From the NCBI GenBank assembly GCA_958496175.1, contig OY292274.1, positions 10,168,001-10,232,000 on the forward strand: a stretch of DNA of 64,000 bases, read 5' to 3'. The stretch is from Sisyra terminalis (taxonomy: Eukaryota > Arthropoda > Insecta > Neuroptera > Sisyridae). Shown here piece after piece: positions 24,745 to 37,100 of this stretch. A model generated the notes under the pieces. The model made no database searches, had not been told where the DNA came from, and saw nothing but the letters and a program-made list of their open reading frames with translations. Numbering within the stretch: position 1 is the stretch's first letter; each line of letters begins with the position of its first letter. A program made the translations under genes and the position numbers.

Positions 24745-25075
24745 TGTAAAGGCAGCAGCACTTTTCGTGGAAAAGTGGAAAGAAACAGTTCCGGAATTAG
24801 TTAATTATTTCAATACACTATTCAAAATTAGTTCGATGGTACAGCATCAGGATACAAGTTCATACAATGGGATTGATTCTACGAATTTCATAATTAAAAA
24901 AGAGAGTACTCTTTGAGAGATCGTTTATCTGTTGCTCAATTTTTAAATAAATTAATTGACTTACTAATTAAATAGTCTATGGACAGAAACTAAATGTATT
25001 CCTTTAGGACAATAACGTAAATGTGGATGTCCATCAAAAGCAAAGAAAGCATTAATTATTCAATAAATTTACTTA
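24745..25075 (+). pseudogene. MULE transposase remnant
   Basis: Plus-strand frames read WKETVPELVNYF, SYNGIDSTNFIIKKESTL (about 24870-24915) and, in another frame, a LGQ.RKCGCPSKAKKALIIQ tail near 25005-25070. This N-G-x-x-S-T-N...I-K plus basic tail order is typical of Mutator-like transposases. The block between them is deleted and stops are present. The piece at 13867-14460 (-) is a related copy. Confidence 0.6.
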
Positions 25076-25876
25076 TTTGACCTCAAAATGTACTACTTAG
25101 CGTTTTTAGTTCTATTGTGTACATGCTTGTGTTGTTTTATATTTAAGTTATGCGTCTATTTGATCTGTTTTGGGGTTAAATGTTTTAATCTGGCGTGCAA
25201 ATCATCTATTTAAAAAATTAAATATCTGGCGTTTATTAACATATTTTAATGTCTACTTATATATAACCTTTTTTCTCTACCATTCGAAAAAAAATTAAAG
25301 CCAAAGAATGAAACTTTATTGTAATTTCAGAAAAAAAGCCTAAGAGCCTAAGACAATAGAACCTATCGGGTCAGTATAACGAAACAACGGATACTTTGGG
25401 AAAATAAATTTTTCTCTTTACTAACGAAAGTATTTCAGGATTGTTTAACACGGCATGGCCTTGAGATTGATGAGTAGGGTTCAAAGATATTTATGCGCAT
25501 TATATTTTTTTGTAATTACGAAATTAATCGCGTTAAATTTTAGAGCGAGCAATTAGAGCACTTTTTTTCAACAAAACTCACATTTTTTTTCAGTAAAGGG
25601 GTATCAGTTCAGTTAGTATTCGGTTTTTGGTATAATTAAGTATTTTTATGAAGTTGTAAAATTTATGATATTAAAGTCTACCTCTTGGCACTAATTACAT
25701 TTTACATAATTCGTTCAAAACAATTTGGCAAAATTATAATTAAATGACACTAACAACATTACTGTTTATTGTTACTTTCCATATTGCGAAAATAAATAGA
25801 ACTAAACATTGAATAACGTTTTTCAAAACTGAAGTAATCATTTACGTAAATGAACGTGTTTACCACTTATACCACA
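25076..25876. other. Upstream region of lipase A
   Basis: AT-rich sequence before the lipase A start codon. No TATA box or initiator could be chosen with confidence. Confidence 0.4.
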
Positions 25877-28800
25877 ATGTTAAGATTTAACTTAAAAGTG
25901 ATTGTTCAATTATTCTTTCTTATTGAAATCTGTATGGCTAGTAACTTCTTGAGTTACTCACCATTTCAAAGGGTATTACATATTATTATTTAAAGTAATA
26001 TTAATAGGAAGACAATTCAGGCTGCTTAAGATCGGTTTTTTTTTATTTAATATTTTTAATATTCAATTAGCTACGTTTCGTTACGTATCGTAACTTCATC
26101 TGGCTTCTTGATTCAATAAAATAAAAATTATTAAATTTAAATGAATTTAAATTGAAAATATTATATTTTTTGGGAATCAAGAAGCCTGATGAAGTTACGA
26201 TACGTAACGAAACGTAGCTAATTGAATATTAAAAATATTAAATAAAAAAAATCGATCTTAAACAACCTGAATTGTCTTCTTATTTAATAAAAGCTGAGAT
26301 ATGAATTTTATGATCTATAAAGCAATATGTTTAATTAGTTTCTTATAGTTCCAATTTGATCAGAAACTTTCCTTGAAATAAGCTCGTGTAAAAAATTATT
26401 ATGGATTCTGGTATTTTTAGGAAGCATTTGTTAAGGATAATGGTTATCCTTTTGAGATTCATACGATTACTACAACAGATGGGTACATAATAGACATCGA
26501 TCGGATACCATATGGAAAGGAATCAGTCTTACAATCAAATGTTACACGGCCAGCAGTTTTGCTTGAATCGGTTGGATGTGCCGATTCAAGTATTTGGCTC
26601 GCAATGGGTCCAAATAGGTCAATGCCGTTTTTACTGGCTGATCGTGGATTTGACGTTTGGATTGGAAATTATCGTGGATCCACTTTTGGACGCAAACATG
26701 TGAATTTATTTCCAAACATAGATCGAAATTTTTGGGATTTCACGTTAGTATTTTTTAAAAAAAATAATAATGTTTGAGGATTAAAAGATAATTTTGCTTA
26801 TTAAAGTGAATGCGGTTTTTGAATCGCACACTTTTCGAACACTTTTCGAAGTTCTTATCACTTTTTATACAGTTGTTCTTGTCTGCTTACATTCAATATT
26901 TTTTCCTATTATTAAAGATAAATCCCAAGTGAGATTTATTTCAAGGAATAAACTTATTGCAGATTTAACCAGCAAAAACTTGGTTTTGTACCTAAAGTTG
27001 AAAATTGACTTAATTATAGAAAAAGATCCTTCTAAGATATATGTTCACAAAGATAAATGAGGAAAACTATTTGAATTTTACTTTTAGAATGGTTGAAGTA
27101 AGTTCCATTTCTGGTTTCATCTATATATTTTCGGGAAATCCAATTTAACAGAAAAAAAACCCATAACTTATGCTGTTTTAATTTTTTTTCTTCCTTGATT
27201 CGCCAAAACTTGGTGGAAAATATCAACATGATGAAATTTTTATTTAAATACCTTTATTTTATACCATGTATATAAGACTGATTCAACAAAAATGATTAAT
27301 TTTTTTTCTTGATTCTATCGAAAATATTGTTGGGAATGACAAAAAAAAATGCTGTGAAAGTTTAAGCTCTTAATATTAATATTAAGAGGTGCCGCATCAC
27401 AAATTTCGATTTTCCTTTTAAATAACATGGGATCAATATTCTCTTGCATTTTGGAATTTTATAGCTCACGTTGGTAACAATATTTCGGAATGACCAAGGT
27501 ATATTCTTGTAGAAAATTGAACGATCTACAAAAAAGGTGTGTTACAAGTTTTTGATATATTTATTTCTTCAAAAGTTATTCGAGGCCAAAGTTGAACTAA
27601 AGAGAAATTTTAATATCTTTTCAATTTTTTGACGCAACCATCAATTTTATGAGAAAATTTTATAGGACATTTTTTGTAGAGCATTTTTTTTTCTATAACT
27701 TATCTCTATAAAATCTTTTGATATTTTTTACAGGTCCTAAGTTATTTGCATTAAACTGAAAATATTCGTTATTTTATTGTTTTAAATTAATAATATTCCC
27801 TGAATTATTATATTTTTAATATATCATTTTTTTTTTATTACTTAAAACCTGTAGAAAATATCAAAAACTTTTATAAAGATAAGTTATAGAAAAAAATGCT
27901 CTACAAAAAATGTCCTATAAAATTTTCTCATAAAATTGATGGTTGCGTCAAAAAATTGAAAAAATATTAAAATTTCTCTTTATTTCAACTTTGACCTTGA
28001 ATAACTTTTGAAGGAATAGATATATCAAAAACTTGTTTGGAGACCTTTTTTGTAGATCGTTCATTATTCTATAAGAATATATCTTGGTCATTGTAGTATT
28101 GTCACCAACGTGAGCTATAAAATTCCAAAGTGCAAGAGAATATTGTTCCCATGTTATTTAAATGGAAAATCGAAATTTGCGATGCGGCACCTCTTAATAT
28201 TAATATTAAGAGCTTCAACTTTCACAGGATTTTTTTTTGTCATTTCCAACAATATTTTTGATGTATTTAAGAAAAAAAATCATTTTTTTTTTAATCAGTG
28301 TAATGTATATCCACAAAGACGATATTAACGTAAGAAAGAAGTCACCAATTTTTCTGTTTATTAAAACTTATTTTTGTTCACCACCTAAAACTAAATTGAT
28401 TTATTTTGGTATTTTTAGGTACCAAGAGTACGGAATATATGATTTGAGAAACACAATTGATTTCATCTTAAAGAAGACAGGTCAATCGAATTTAACGTAC
28501 ATAAGCCATTCGTTGGGAGCCTCAAGTTTCTTAGTTTTAGTCTCTGAAATACCCGAATATAATTCGAAAATCAAATTAGCAGTGCTGTATGGACCGGTAG
28601 TTTACTTGCAAGGATCGAAAAGTATTTATTCGAAAATTCTTAAAAGATATGAATTTTTAGAGGTATTATTTTTAAATAATTTATATCGTTAAGCTCGGTT
28701 CTTGTTATTTCTATTAGCGGAAGATTAAAGTTATTCAAGCATATGTACTCACCAAAAAGTATGTAAAAGCCAATTATTTTATTTTATGATATGTCAGGTT

Positions 28801-30859
28801 CTAAAAATAATTACAACTAAAAAATTATCAACAAAAATGCCACCGTACGTTGCCACGTCCACATCCAAAATCGACTTTCCCAAAAAAAAAAATACCATAT
28901 AACTTTTGAACGATGATACAATCCAAATAATTATTTTTAGAAATGAAACTAGAAAAGTTTCAAACAAAAAAGGTTCTTTACCAATTTTCCATAAATGTCT
29001 AGCCGAAAATTAATGTCGATAGCGCTAGCGCCATTTTGCATGAGATCAGATAGCGTACGAACTTTTTGCGCACTACATATAGCAAAAAATTTGATTTCTT
29101 GACCAATGGGAAAATTTTTACCAAAATGGACTTTGAAAGGATAACTTTCATTTCATGCTTTTTATAAGGCTTGATTATTTTTGAAACTAAATTTGGAGGC
29201 ATTTAAGGAGGAAAGTATTTAAAGAAAAAATAATTCTAAAGCATATTTCCAAAATTGAAATTTTTACTACCTTAAAAATTTATAACTGAAGGATTTAAGA
29301 CAAGTGTTTTAGCAAATTGAGACATAGTACTTTTTTAAAAAAAATAGCAATAAAGCTGTTAATCTTGCATCTGTACCTCTTGCATAGATGCTGTAGAACG
29401 TATTTACAAGTACATAAATGATTGTCGAATAATTTACCCCCAAATAACTGAAGGTGGAGGAGAAATTTTAACTCCAGTTATGAAAATTCATCCACCAGCT
29501 TCAGAAAAATTATACGATTATATCACCTATACTCGAAATCACTAGAAATCTTGGGATTGTTCTCTATATTTATTTCCGCTGAGGTTTAAGATTGATAAAT
29601 ATTTTATTTATTATTTTTCAATCACAATAATTTAAATAGTAATTAATATATTCTACGTTTTAATTATTGAGCATTTATAATAATTATTTATTAGTTCCAC
29701 TGAAGAGTAAAGAATATTCAGTAAATATTATATTTAACATGTACTTCTTAGCTTTTGACTGCACAAATTTAACATACGTTAGAAAATATTGATGATTTTT
29801 TATCGAGATAATTCAGTATCGACAGCCCAAACTAAAAATTGCAAGATATCTTTTAAATTTTACAATGTCATATGATTAATAATTTCTCCTAAAAATTTTT
29901 GGTTATAAGTTAACATTTGATGAAGTTTTTGATATCATCATTAGTCAAAGATAAATATGTGTTATTTTCATATGAATTTGACTTTTAGGCGCTTTCAGTT
30001 TTCTTCAACATCAACGAAGTGTTTAGGTATTCGAATATGCCTCGATTATTTGTTAGCCTGATTTGTCATCCAAAGTCAATATTTTATGGATTATGTTCAA
30101 ATATCATGGCCAGTGCTGTTGGATATTCTGGATTTAAATACAACGTAAGATTTAGCCGAAAAATAAAAAAGGAAAATTTCTTCAATTTTTCTTTTATAAC
30201 TTCAAATGTTGTAGATTCCTTTGATTGCTTCGGCTTTTCCCGGAGGATTATCAACCAAAATGGTTTGGACGCTGGCGCAACAATTTCAACATGGTATCAA
30301 TTTGTTACTAGAAATTTAAGTTGAATTTTCCAGGTAGAAAAAATTAACGTTTTTTTTTTAGTTAATTTTTCAAAGTATGACTATGGAGCTTATGATAATA
30401 TGGTTGCATATGGTCAAAGTAAGCCACCACTGTACACATTAGGCAATGTTAAGGTTCCTGTCATTCTTTATCAAGGAGGTCATGATTCTATAGTGTCATA
30501 CAAGGTATTATTGCCAAATCATTTTTGTATTAAGCGATTGGTTTTTTCGAAAAAAAGTGGGCTTTTATTGGTGGACTAGTAAAATAAAGCTTCATCTTAA
30601 AGAATCTAATTTATTTAAGAAAAAAAATATTTTGATTTTATGATAATTATTTTTGATACTACATGTTAATTATTTATTTAATCTTATTTTAATATTTTTC
30701 TTTTAGAACGTGGAAAGACTTGCCAAAGATCTTCCAAATACAATTGCAATATTCAACGTTTCCACTTTCGATCATGTTTCTTTCTTGTGGGCAGGAGACT
30801 ATGCGAGAAGTGTTTATATGCACACTATAAGTTTATTATTATTAGAATACAAACTTTAA
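25877..30859 (+). CDS. Acid (lysosomal/gastric-type) lipase, paralogue A
   Basis: Seven exons: 25877-25972, 26421-26743, 28419-28662, 29989-30144, 30215-30293, 30362-30504 and 30707-30859. All introns are GT-AG and phases agree. The product is 397 aa, the usual family length. Residues 1-21 form a signal peptide, predicting secretion or the lysosomal route. The acid-lipase N-domain follows (FVKDNGYPFEIH, TTDGYIIDIDRIPYG), then FLLADRGFDVWIGNYRG, FWDF/EYGIYDL, the nucleophile elbow SHSLG (Ser171), Asp341 in GGHD and His370 in FDHVSFLW. This matches the Ser-Asp-His order of human LIPA. Family members hydrolyse triglycerides or cholesteryl esters. Unusual points: the conserved oxyanion-region His-Gly is Val83-Gly84, and the elbow begins with Ser, not Gly. 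Sequons lie at Asn72 and Asn164. Intron 2 holds a ~1-kb hairpin element and intron 1 a ribozyme-bearing inverted repeat. Substrate is not known. Confidence 0.93.
26005..26282. mobile_element. Inverted-repeat element with hammerhead-like cores, in lipase A intron 1
   Basis: The left arm (26005-26114) and right arm (26174-26282) are near-perfect reverse complements around a ~59-bp AT-rich centre. The right arm carries an intact hammerhead-like core on the plus strand. The left arm carries its mirror copy on the minus strand with one core base changed (CAGATGA). A related single-arm copy is at 43310-43440. Confidence 0.75.
26177..26225 (+). ncRNA. Hammerhead-ribozyme-like motif
   Basis: The core is CTGATGA (26186-26192). 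Stem II is GTTACG/CGTAAC (26194-26199 with 26203-26208, 6 bp, ATA loop), followed by GAAA (26209-26212). A palindromic ACGT mini stem III leads to a predicted cleavage site after A26216. Stem I pairs 26177-26185 with 26217-26225 at 7 of 9 positions. This fits a type I hammerhead. Activity has not been tested. Confidence 0.5.
27268..28309. mobile_element. ~1-kb hairpin (foldback) element, copy R2-a, in lipase A intron 2
   Basis: The two halves are near-perfect reverse complements. Landmarks present in both arms are AATATTAATATTAAGAG, GTGCCGCATC, CTCACGTTGGT..CAATA, GAACGATCTACAAAAAAGG, and the AATTTTATGAGAAAATTTTA block. The outer termini contain AGACTGATTCAA and its complement. There is no coding capacity. 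Lipase B has only an 82-bp intron at this position, so the element arrived after the paralogues separated. Confidence 0.85.
29363..29544 (+). other. Unrecognised stop-free frame in lipase A intron 3
   Basis: About 60 codons are open between stops with a compositionally normal translation (CIDAVERIYKYIND, then EGGGEILTPVMKIHPPASEK). It has no start codon at its beginning and is not homologous to any lipase exon in paralogue B. It looks like a protein-derived transposon fragment whose family I do not recognise, or a chance frame. Confidence 0.25.
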
Positions 30860-31046
30860 TGCAGTTGTAAAAAACTTTCGAAAATTTGAAAATTATTGAT
30901 AATTTTATTTTTTTATTTGGATACCATATAACGTCCTTACACTTTAGATCGAACTACAGAAATTCAAGCCCAAATCCATCATATTTCAACTTACATTCAC
31001 AATTAAAAATATTATAATCCCATATTTTTGTTGGCTCCTCAAAATC

Positions 31047-31052
31047 AATAAA
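31047..31052 (+). promoter_or_regulatory. Candidate polyadenylation signal of lipase A
   Basis: AATAAA lies about 190 bp after the stop codon of lipase A. Other variants are possible in such AT-rich sequence. Confidence 0.4.
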
Positions 31053-31379
31053 ACCGTTATCAATTTCTTCACATTAATTGTATGTATTTATTGCTTTGCT
31101 TCTCAACCAACTGATGATTTCAATCAAAATTTGAGGTATTTAATATCGCTCCTTAAATCTTACTTAAAGCATTTTTTTCATTGTTATTTACCGTCCCTTT
31201 ATATTAAATTAACTACCAAGGACTTTAGTGACTTTAGGGTTAATAAGATTCCTTAAATCGCGAAATATTGAAAATTTACTCGATTTGAGGTTCATACCCA
31301 ACACCAACCAGTTTTGGAGCAACCATTTTGACCACTCAGCCTACAGCTATTTATTGGTTTCCTTTGGATTTGGATTTCA

Positions 31380-32329
31380 GTAGGGGAGACTGGATACAAA
31401 AGTAACGGCGGGTCGAAAGTAACAAATGCTTTCTAGGTTTACCCGATGGGTGAACATCGTTTTGCTGCCATCAGGTGATAGCCTAGAGCACCCCGCTCAG
31501 TCGCATTAAGTCGACGCGTGCGCAGTGCGTTGTTAGGTTCTATAATAGGACGTAATGTGTTTTAACGAGCCAAAAGTAAGTTTTTCGACGTTTTCTTATT
31601 TATTGTTTACATAGTCGTAAAAGGATCATAGCAATCCGAATGTATGCATATCCATTCTTGATTAGATAAATTGTTCATTGTTTAAATTCATTTTTGTCTA
31701 GCACGTTCCGTTTTAAAGTTATGTTACACGTTTTATTAAAAATGAGAATGGGTACAACAGTAACATAGTCTCCTAAGGTACAAAAGTAATATGTTACTTT
31801 TGCCCTCGTAATGATTTTATTACTAACATCATATTTTTATAGATATCTAGTTCAATAGAATGGTTTTCGATACATTTCCGTGTCAGTAGTTCTTCATGCA
31901 GTAGTTCTTATGCGTTGTCGCGGCATTCTATTGATTCATTACCTTAAAATAATTATTTTTTGAGTATTTAAAATGCTGAATTTGGTTTATATCATTAATA
32001 TAAAGTCTTTTATTAAGTAATTTGTTGATTTAACTTGTACTATGTTTTCATTAGCAACCCTTAGCAGTCAAAAGTAATAATTTGTACTTTTACCTTGATT
32101 TCTGGCTGGATGTCTGAGCCGCTTACGTGGTTGAAAGTAACAACTGACAATTTTTTTAACTCTATGTTATTCATATTAAACACTCGATTATTTAATAAAT
32201 CAAGTTACTATTGTGAAGAACATAAACTAAATTTATATGTGGTTATATTCATTTAATGGCAATAATAACATCCAACCAGAAATCAAGGTAAAAGTAGAAA
32301 TTGATACTTTTGTACTCGGTCTCCCCTAC
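31380..32329. mobile_element. 950-bp TIR element (GTAGGGGAGAC) between the lipases
   Basis: The left end GTAGGGGAGACTGGATACAA and right end complement GTAGGGGAGACCGAGTACAA form ~25-bp inverted repeats with about 21 matches. If TA belongs to the target, the termini are GGGGAGAC with a TA duplication, as in Tc1/mariner-like MITEs. The interior repeats the motif AAAAGTAA(C/T) in both orientations at least eight times. No transposase frame. Confidence 0.75.
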
Positions 32330-32864
32330 ATATAACCAGTTTTAGTATCTTCAACATAAAGAGTTCATTTCTCCAAAATTTAAAACGAAAAATTAAAAAA
32401 AAATTAGTAACTTTTTTAGCTTTCGTGGACCAGAAAATATAGCTTACAATAAATGAATCATTAAGCTCCTGATTTTACCAAAATGCTGATAATTTTCCTA
32501 TATATCTACAATAACGTGACTTAATTTTTGAAAATATAAATTTTTGATTGTTTAAAAAACTGTTATTTTCATGTTAACTATACACATACTGAAAATTATT
32601 AAAGAAAATTTATGATCGAAAATATTGTTTCATTTCTTTCACCAGCTTTCATTTTGTTAACTATTTTATTTGTACCTAGCATGGATCAAGAGGTATAATA
32701 AAAGAGGTTTTTGCTCTTTTTGGAAAAGCCAATTGGGGAAAAGGGGTACGCGATGCCACCCGATGACGAATTCCTTGGATGCTTGGTTGGAACCATGTTT
32801 AGGACCTAATCTATTGATTAATAAAAATATTGGTTTCTACATGCTTTTTGGAAAGTTCACTAAT
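32330..32864. other. Intergenic sequence with an unrecognised frame
   Basis: An open frame at 32670-32933 runs into the neighbouring repeat. None of the three frames gives a recognised protein. Confidence 0.35.
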
Positions 32865-33786
32865 AAAGGGTCTAGCAGGATCACAATGGCGAGTTGGCCC
32901 CCAAATAGGAACATATGTCACAACTTATATTAAAATATCGGCTTGATATACAACCACATTTTATATACTTTTCGCGACTAAAATCCTCTTTGACCTTGAG
33001 ATATGGGCAAAAATGTCCCTCCGTATGACTATTTTTTAAAGTTATATATCTCAAAAACTAATTGAGCTAGAGAAGTGAAACCAACGCGAGGCTGTAGATT
33101 ATTTTACAGAGTATATCATATATTTTTTTGAAATTTTATGAAAAAAAAATTATACAAAAAAAGTCAAAAAAACAAATGAAATAATTTTTTTAATGTTCTG
33201 TAGACTTACAATTATGAAAATAATATATGTTTTGCTCCTGTATACAGCCTGTTTTTTATTGAAGTTTTGTGAAAAAAAGTTGGTGAAACACTTAGAAAAA
33301 AAATAAAACCGAGGTATACTACTAGGCGTAAATCAAATTTCATTTTTTTTCAAGCTGTTGCACCAACTATTTTTTCACGCAGTTTTTATGAGTTACAGTG
33401 GTCATGTGAAAGCATAAAATATATTTTTTTCGTGATTGTCATTTTCACAGAACACATAAAAAAAATTATTTCATTTGTTTTATGGGTTTTTTTTTGTATA
33501 ATTTTTTTTATAAAAATTCCAAAAAAATATATGATTTACTCTGTAAAATAATCTACAGCCTCGCGTTGGTTTCACTTCTCTAGCTTAATTAGTTTTTGAG
33601 ATATATAACTTTGAAAAATAACCATGCGGAGAGACATTTTTGCCCATATCTCAAGGTCAAAGAGGAATTTGGTCGCGAAAAGTATATAAAATGTGTTTGT
33701 ATATCAAGCCGTATATTTCAACATAAGTTTCGGCATAGGTTCTTATTTGGGGGCAAACTCGCCATGTGGATCCTGCTAGACCCTTT
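32865..33786. mobile_element. Long-TIR element, copy R1-b (0.92 kb)
   Basis: It has the same AAAGGGTCTAG termini and arms as the copy at 14477-16613, but the ~450-bp core and the inner arms are deleted, leaving little more than the two arms back to back. Confidence 0.85.
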
Positions 33787-34198
33787 CGTTCCCACTAGTG
33801 AAGTAAATACTTAGTTTTCAAAACTATTACCTCTGTTTAGTTTAGAATGATACAATTAAGTTTGTTTCCAAGATTATTTTTCACCGTTGATTTGTTTTGT
33901 ACACCCTATATTCTTAAATAGTCAGATTATATAACACAAAAAAAAATATTTGTTTTGTTCTGCTTTTTATTATTTTTAAGTTCATTTATGCGCGTCGCTA
34001 ATTATATCAGTTTTATTTTTTTTTTAAATTTAATAATTAAATGGCAGTCAGATAGATAACACAATTAGTAATGAATTAAGTGTTATAAATGTTTATACTT
34101 TTCTGTGATAATTATTTCAAATTTGTAAACGTGGTGCAATTACTTAACGCTAGCACATTCATTGACATAAGTAAACTATATTAATTAATGTTTTCAAA
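33787..34198. other. Upstream region of lipase B
   Basis: AT-rich sequence. A short out-of-frame upstream ATG at 34188 opens a five-codon frame whose stop (34203-34205) overlaps the lipase B start. No convincing TATA box. Confidence 0.4.
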
Positions 34199-37100
34199 AT
34201 GTTGAGATTTAAGTTGATATTTTTAGTGCAAATATTATTTTTAAATGAAATTTGTTTTTCGAGTGATTTTTTGAACTATTCACCATTTCGAAGGGTATTA
34301 TTATTGACATCCCAAAATTATTAGTTTATACGTAAAACGTCTAAAGAAATTCATGAATGCAATGAGATACACTAACAGAAATTTACATGTAACCAATTGA
34401 TCAATTACTTACAATAACTACAATTAGAAAATAAATAATATAATTGCACTTAAAATTTCTGTCAAAAAAATAGCATTTTTGCTGCACAATTCTTATGTAT
34501 TTTTGAAATTTCTACCAATCTTTTTTTTGAGAGGTAGGTAAAAAGCGACTTGCAACCGATAGACGTTTGATGTTAAACTAAAACTTTTGTGGCCTGGCAT
34601 AGATTTTTCTTTAGATTTGTAAAGTAATTAATTTAGTTTCCGTGGATTTTCAAACGTAAAGTAGTTGAATTTCTTATGCTTAGGAAGAGTTTGTAAAGGA
34701 TAATGGTTATCCTTTTGAGATTCATATGATTACTACAACGGATGGATACATAATAGACATTGATCGGATACCATATGGAAACCATTCACTCTTGCAGCCA
34801 AATAAAACACGGCCAGTGGTTTTGGTTCAATCGGTCGGATGTGCCGATTCAAGTACTTGGCTAGTTATGGGTCCAAATAAATCATTACCTTTTTTACTGG
34901 CTGATCATGGATTTGATGTTTGGATTGGAAATTATCGAGGATCGACTTTTGGACGCAAACACGTAAATTTACATCCGGACTCCGATCAAAATTTTTGGGA
35001 TTTCAGGTTTACATTTCTAAAGATCTAATAGTGGTTTTGTTTTACTTTTTGATCAAAAAATTATATTGTTTTGTATGGCTAATTTCAGTTTTCATGAGTA
35101 TGGAATCTATGATTTGCGAAACACAATAGATTTTATTCTTAACAAGACGAATCATTCAAACTTAACGTACATAAGTCATTCTTTAGGGGCGGCAAGTTTC
35201 TTAGTATTGGTCTCAGAAGAACCTGAATATAATTCAAAAATAAAATTGTCTGTGCTTTATGGACCAACAGTTTATTTTCAAGGAGCACCAACGCTATATT
35301 CCAAAATTCTCAAAAACTATCATTTTTTGCAGGTAACTGTTCGTTTTCGTAAAAAGTTAAAGGTTTTTATGGATATGAATGTTTAAAAAGAAATTTCAAA
35401 AGTTTTAAATAATATCCTCGATTCCAAAACTTTTGCATCTGTATACCTACACAATTCTTAAAAATATTGCTTATGCAAAGTTTCTGCTTAAAATTTCTTT
35501 AATTTTCAAACGATGGTGGCCTTTAGATGATTTTGAATTCCTTAAACATCAACGAAGTTTGTCAATATACATATTTCAATCGGAAAGTGATGACATCAAT
35601 GTGCCAATCAAAATCAATTTTTTACGCATTATGTTTAAAAACTTTTGCGAGTATAACAGGACGTTCGGGCTATAAATACGATGTGAGATAAAAAAAATAA
35701 GTGATAAATATTTTGAACTGAATTATTTTTTTTTTGTAAATGCATTTGTTTTAGTTTCCTCTGATAGCTTCAAGTTATCCAGGAGGTTCATCCGTGAAAC
35801 TAATTTTAATGCTTGGTCAATATTTTAGGCATGGTAACTATTAAATTTTTCATTCAAATTTTGGTTCAAAAATATAATCATTTTTAAGGAAGATTTGCTA
35901 AGTTTGATTATGGAAAAAAGGATAATATGAATACATATAGTCAAGCCGTACCTCCTTCTTACGAATTAAGTAATGTGCATGTACCTGTCATTCTTTATCG
36001 TGGCACTAATGATGCGATGACTCCATACGTGGTAATTTTTTTTTTAAAATTTCCAAAAACATATAAAAGAGCTGTTAAAAGTGTGGCTCAATAGCATGGA
36101 ACTAAGCCAGATATTTTTTCTTGTCCTGTCATGTTAAAAACAGTATTGTTGTAAACTTAAAAGCTCTTGTAATGCTTTTCGTTAATGCATTTTAAAGAAT
36201 AAAAGAATGATAATATTGATGCATAGTTGAGGGAAAACCGGAATGCTAAAAAAATTTCAATCGAATAAAGTTTCCAAATGGCGTTTAATCTTTATTTCGT
36301 GCCGTTTAAGCAATTAAGGTAGACAGAAAAGTTGCGGAAATGAAAAACGTTCTTCCCCACATCATGTATTTTTATCTCCCTAGGGTGATCCTATAAAGGG
36401 TGTAGCAGGATCCACATGGCGAGTTGGCCCCCAAATAGGAACCTATGTCGAAACTTATGTTAAAATATCAGCTTGATATACAAACACATTTTATATACTT
36501 TTCGCGACCAAATTCCTCTTTGACCTTGAGATATGGGCAAAAATGTCTCCCCGCATGGTTATTTTTCAAAGTTATATATCTCAAAAACTAATTAAGCTAG
36601 AGAAGTACAACCTACGCGAGGCTGTAGATTATTTTACATAGTATATCATATATTTTTTTGGAATTTTTATAAAAAAAAATTATACAAAAAAAAACCCAAG
36701 AAACAAATGAAATAATTTTTTTTATGTGTTCTGTTAAAATGACAATCACGAAAAAAATATATTTTATGAGTCTACATGAGCACTAAAACTCATAAAAAAA
36801 TGCGTGAAAAAATAGTTGGTGGAACACCTTGAAAAAAATGAAATGTGATTTACGCTTAATAGTATACCTCGGTTTTATTTTTTTTCAAAGTGTTTCACCA
36901 ACTTTTTTTTCACAAAGCTTCAATGAAAAATAGGCCACATAAAGTAGCAAAACATATATTATTTTCATAATTGTAAGTTTAAGGCAACCTAAAAAAAATT
37001 TTTTTTATTAGTTTTTTGTTTTTCTATATTTATTCTTAAGATGATTACTTTCAAGATCAAAATAATTGATCCCAAAAGAAAAAAAACAATAAGTGTTCAA

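Noticed and set aside
26072..26108. Minus-strand hammerhead core in the left arm of the intron 1 inverted repeat
   Set aside because: The core reads CAGATGA; the changed second base disrupts the catalytic core, so it is treated as a dead mirror copy.
26512..26703. Open frame overlapping lipase A exon 2 in another frame
   Set aside because: It is a shadow of the real exon, whose frame carries the lipase motifs and matches paralogue B.
32670..32933. 87-codon frame between the lipases
   Set aside because: It runs into the left terminus of a long-TIR element and none of its frames resembles a known protein.
35433..35675. Open frame over lipase B exon 4
   Set aside because: It is in the wrong frame. 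The exon at 35527-35682 in the shifted frame matches lipase A and keeps splice phase.
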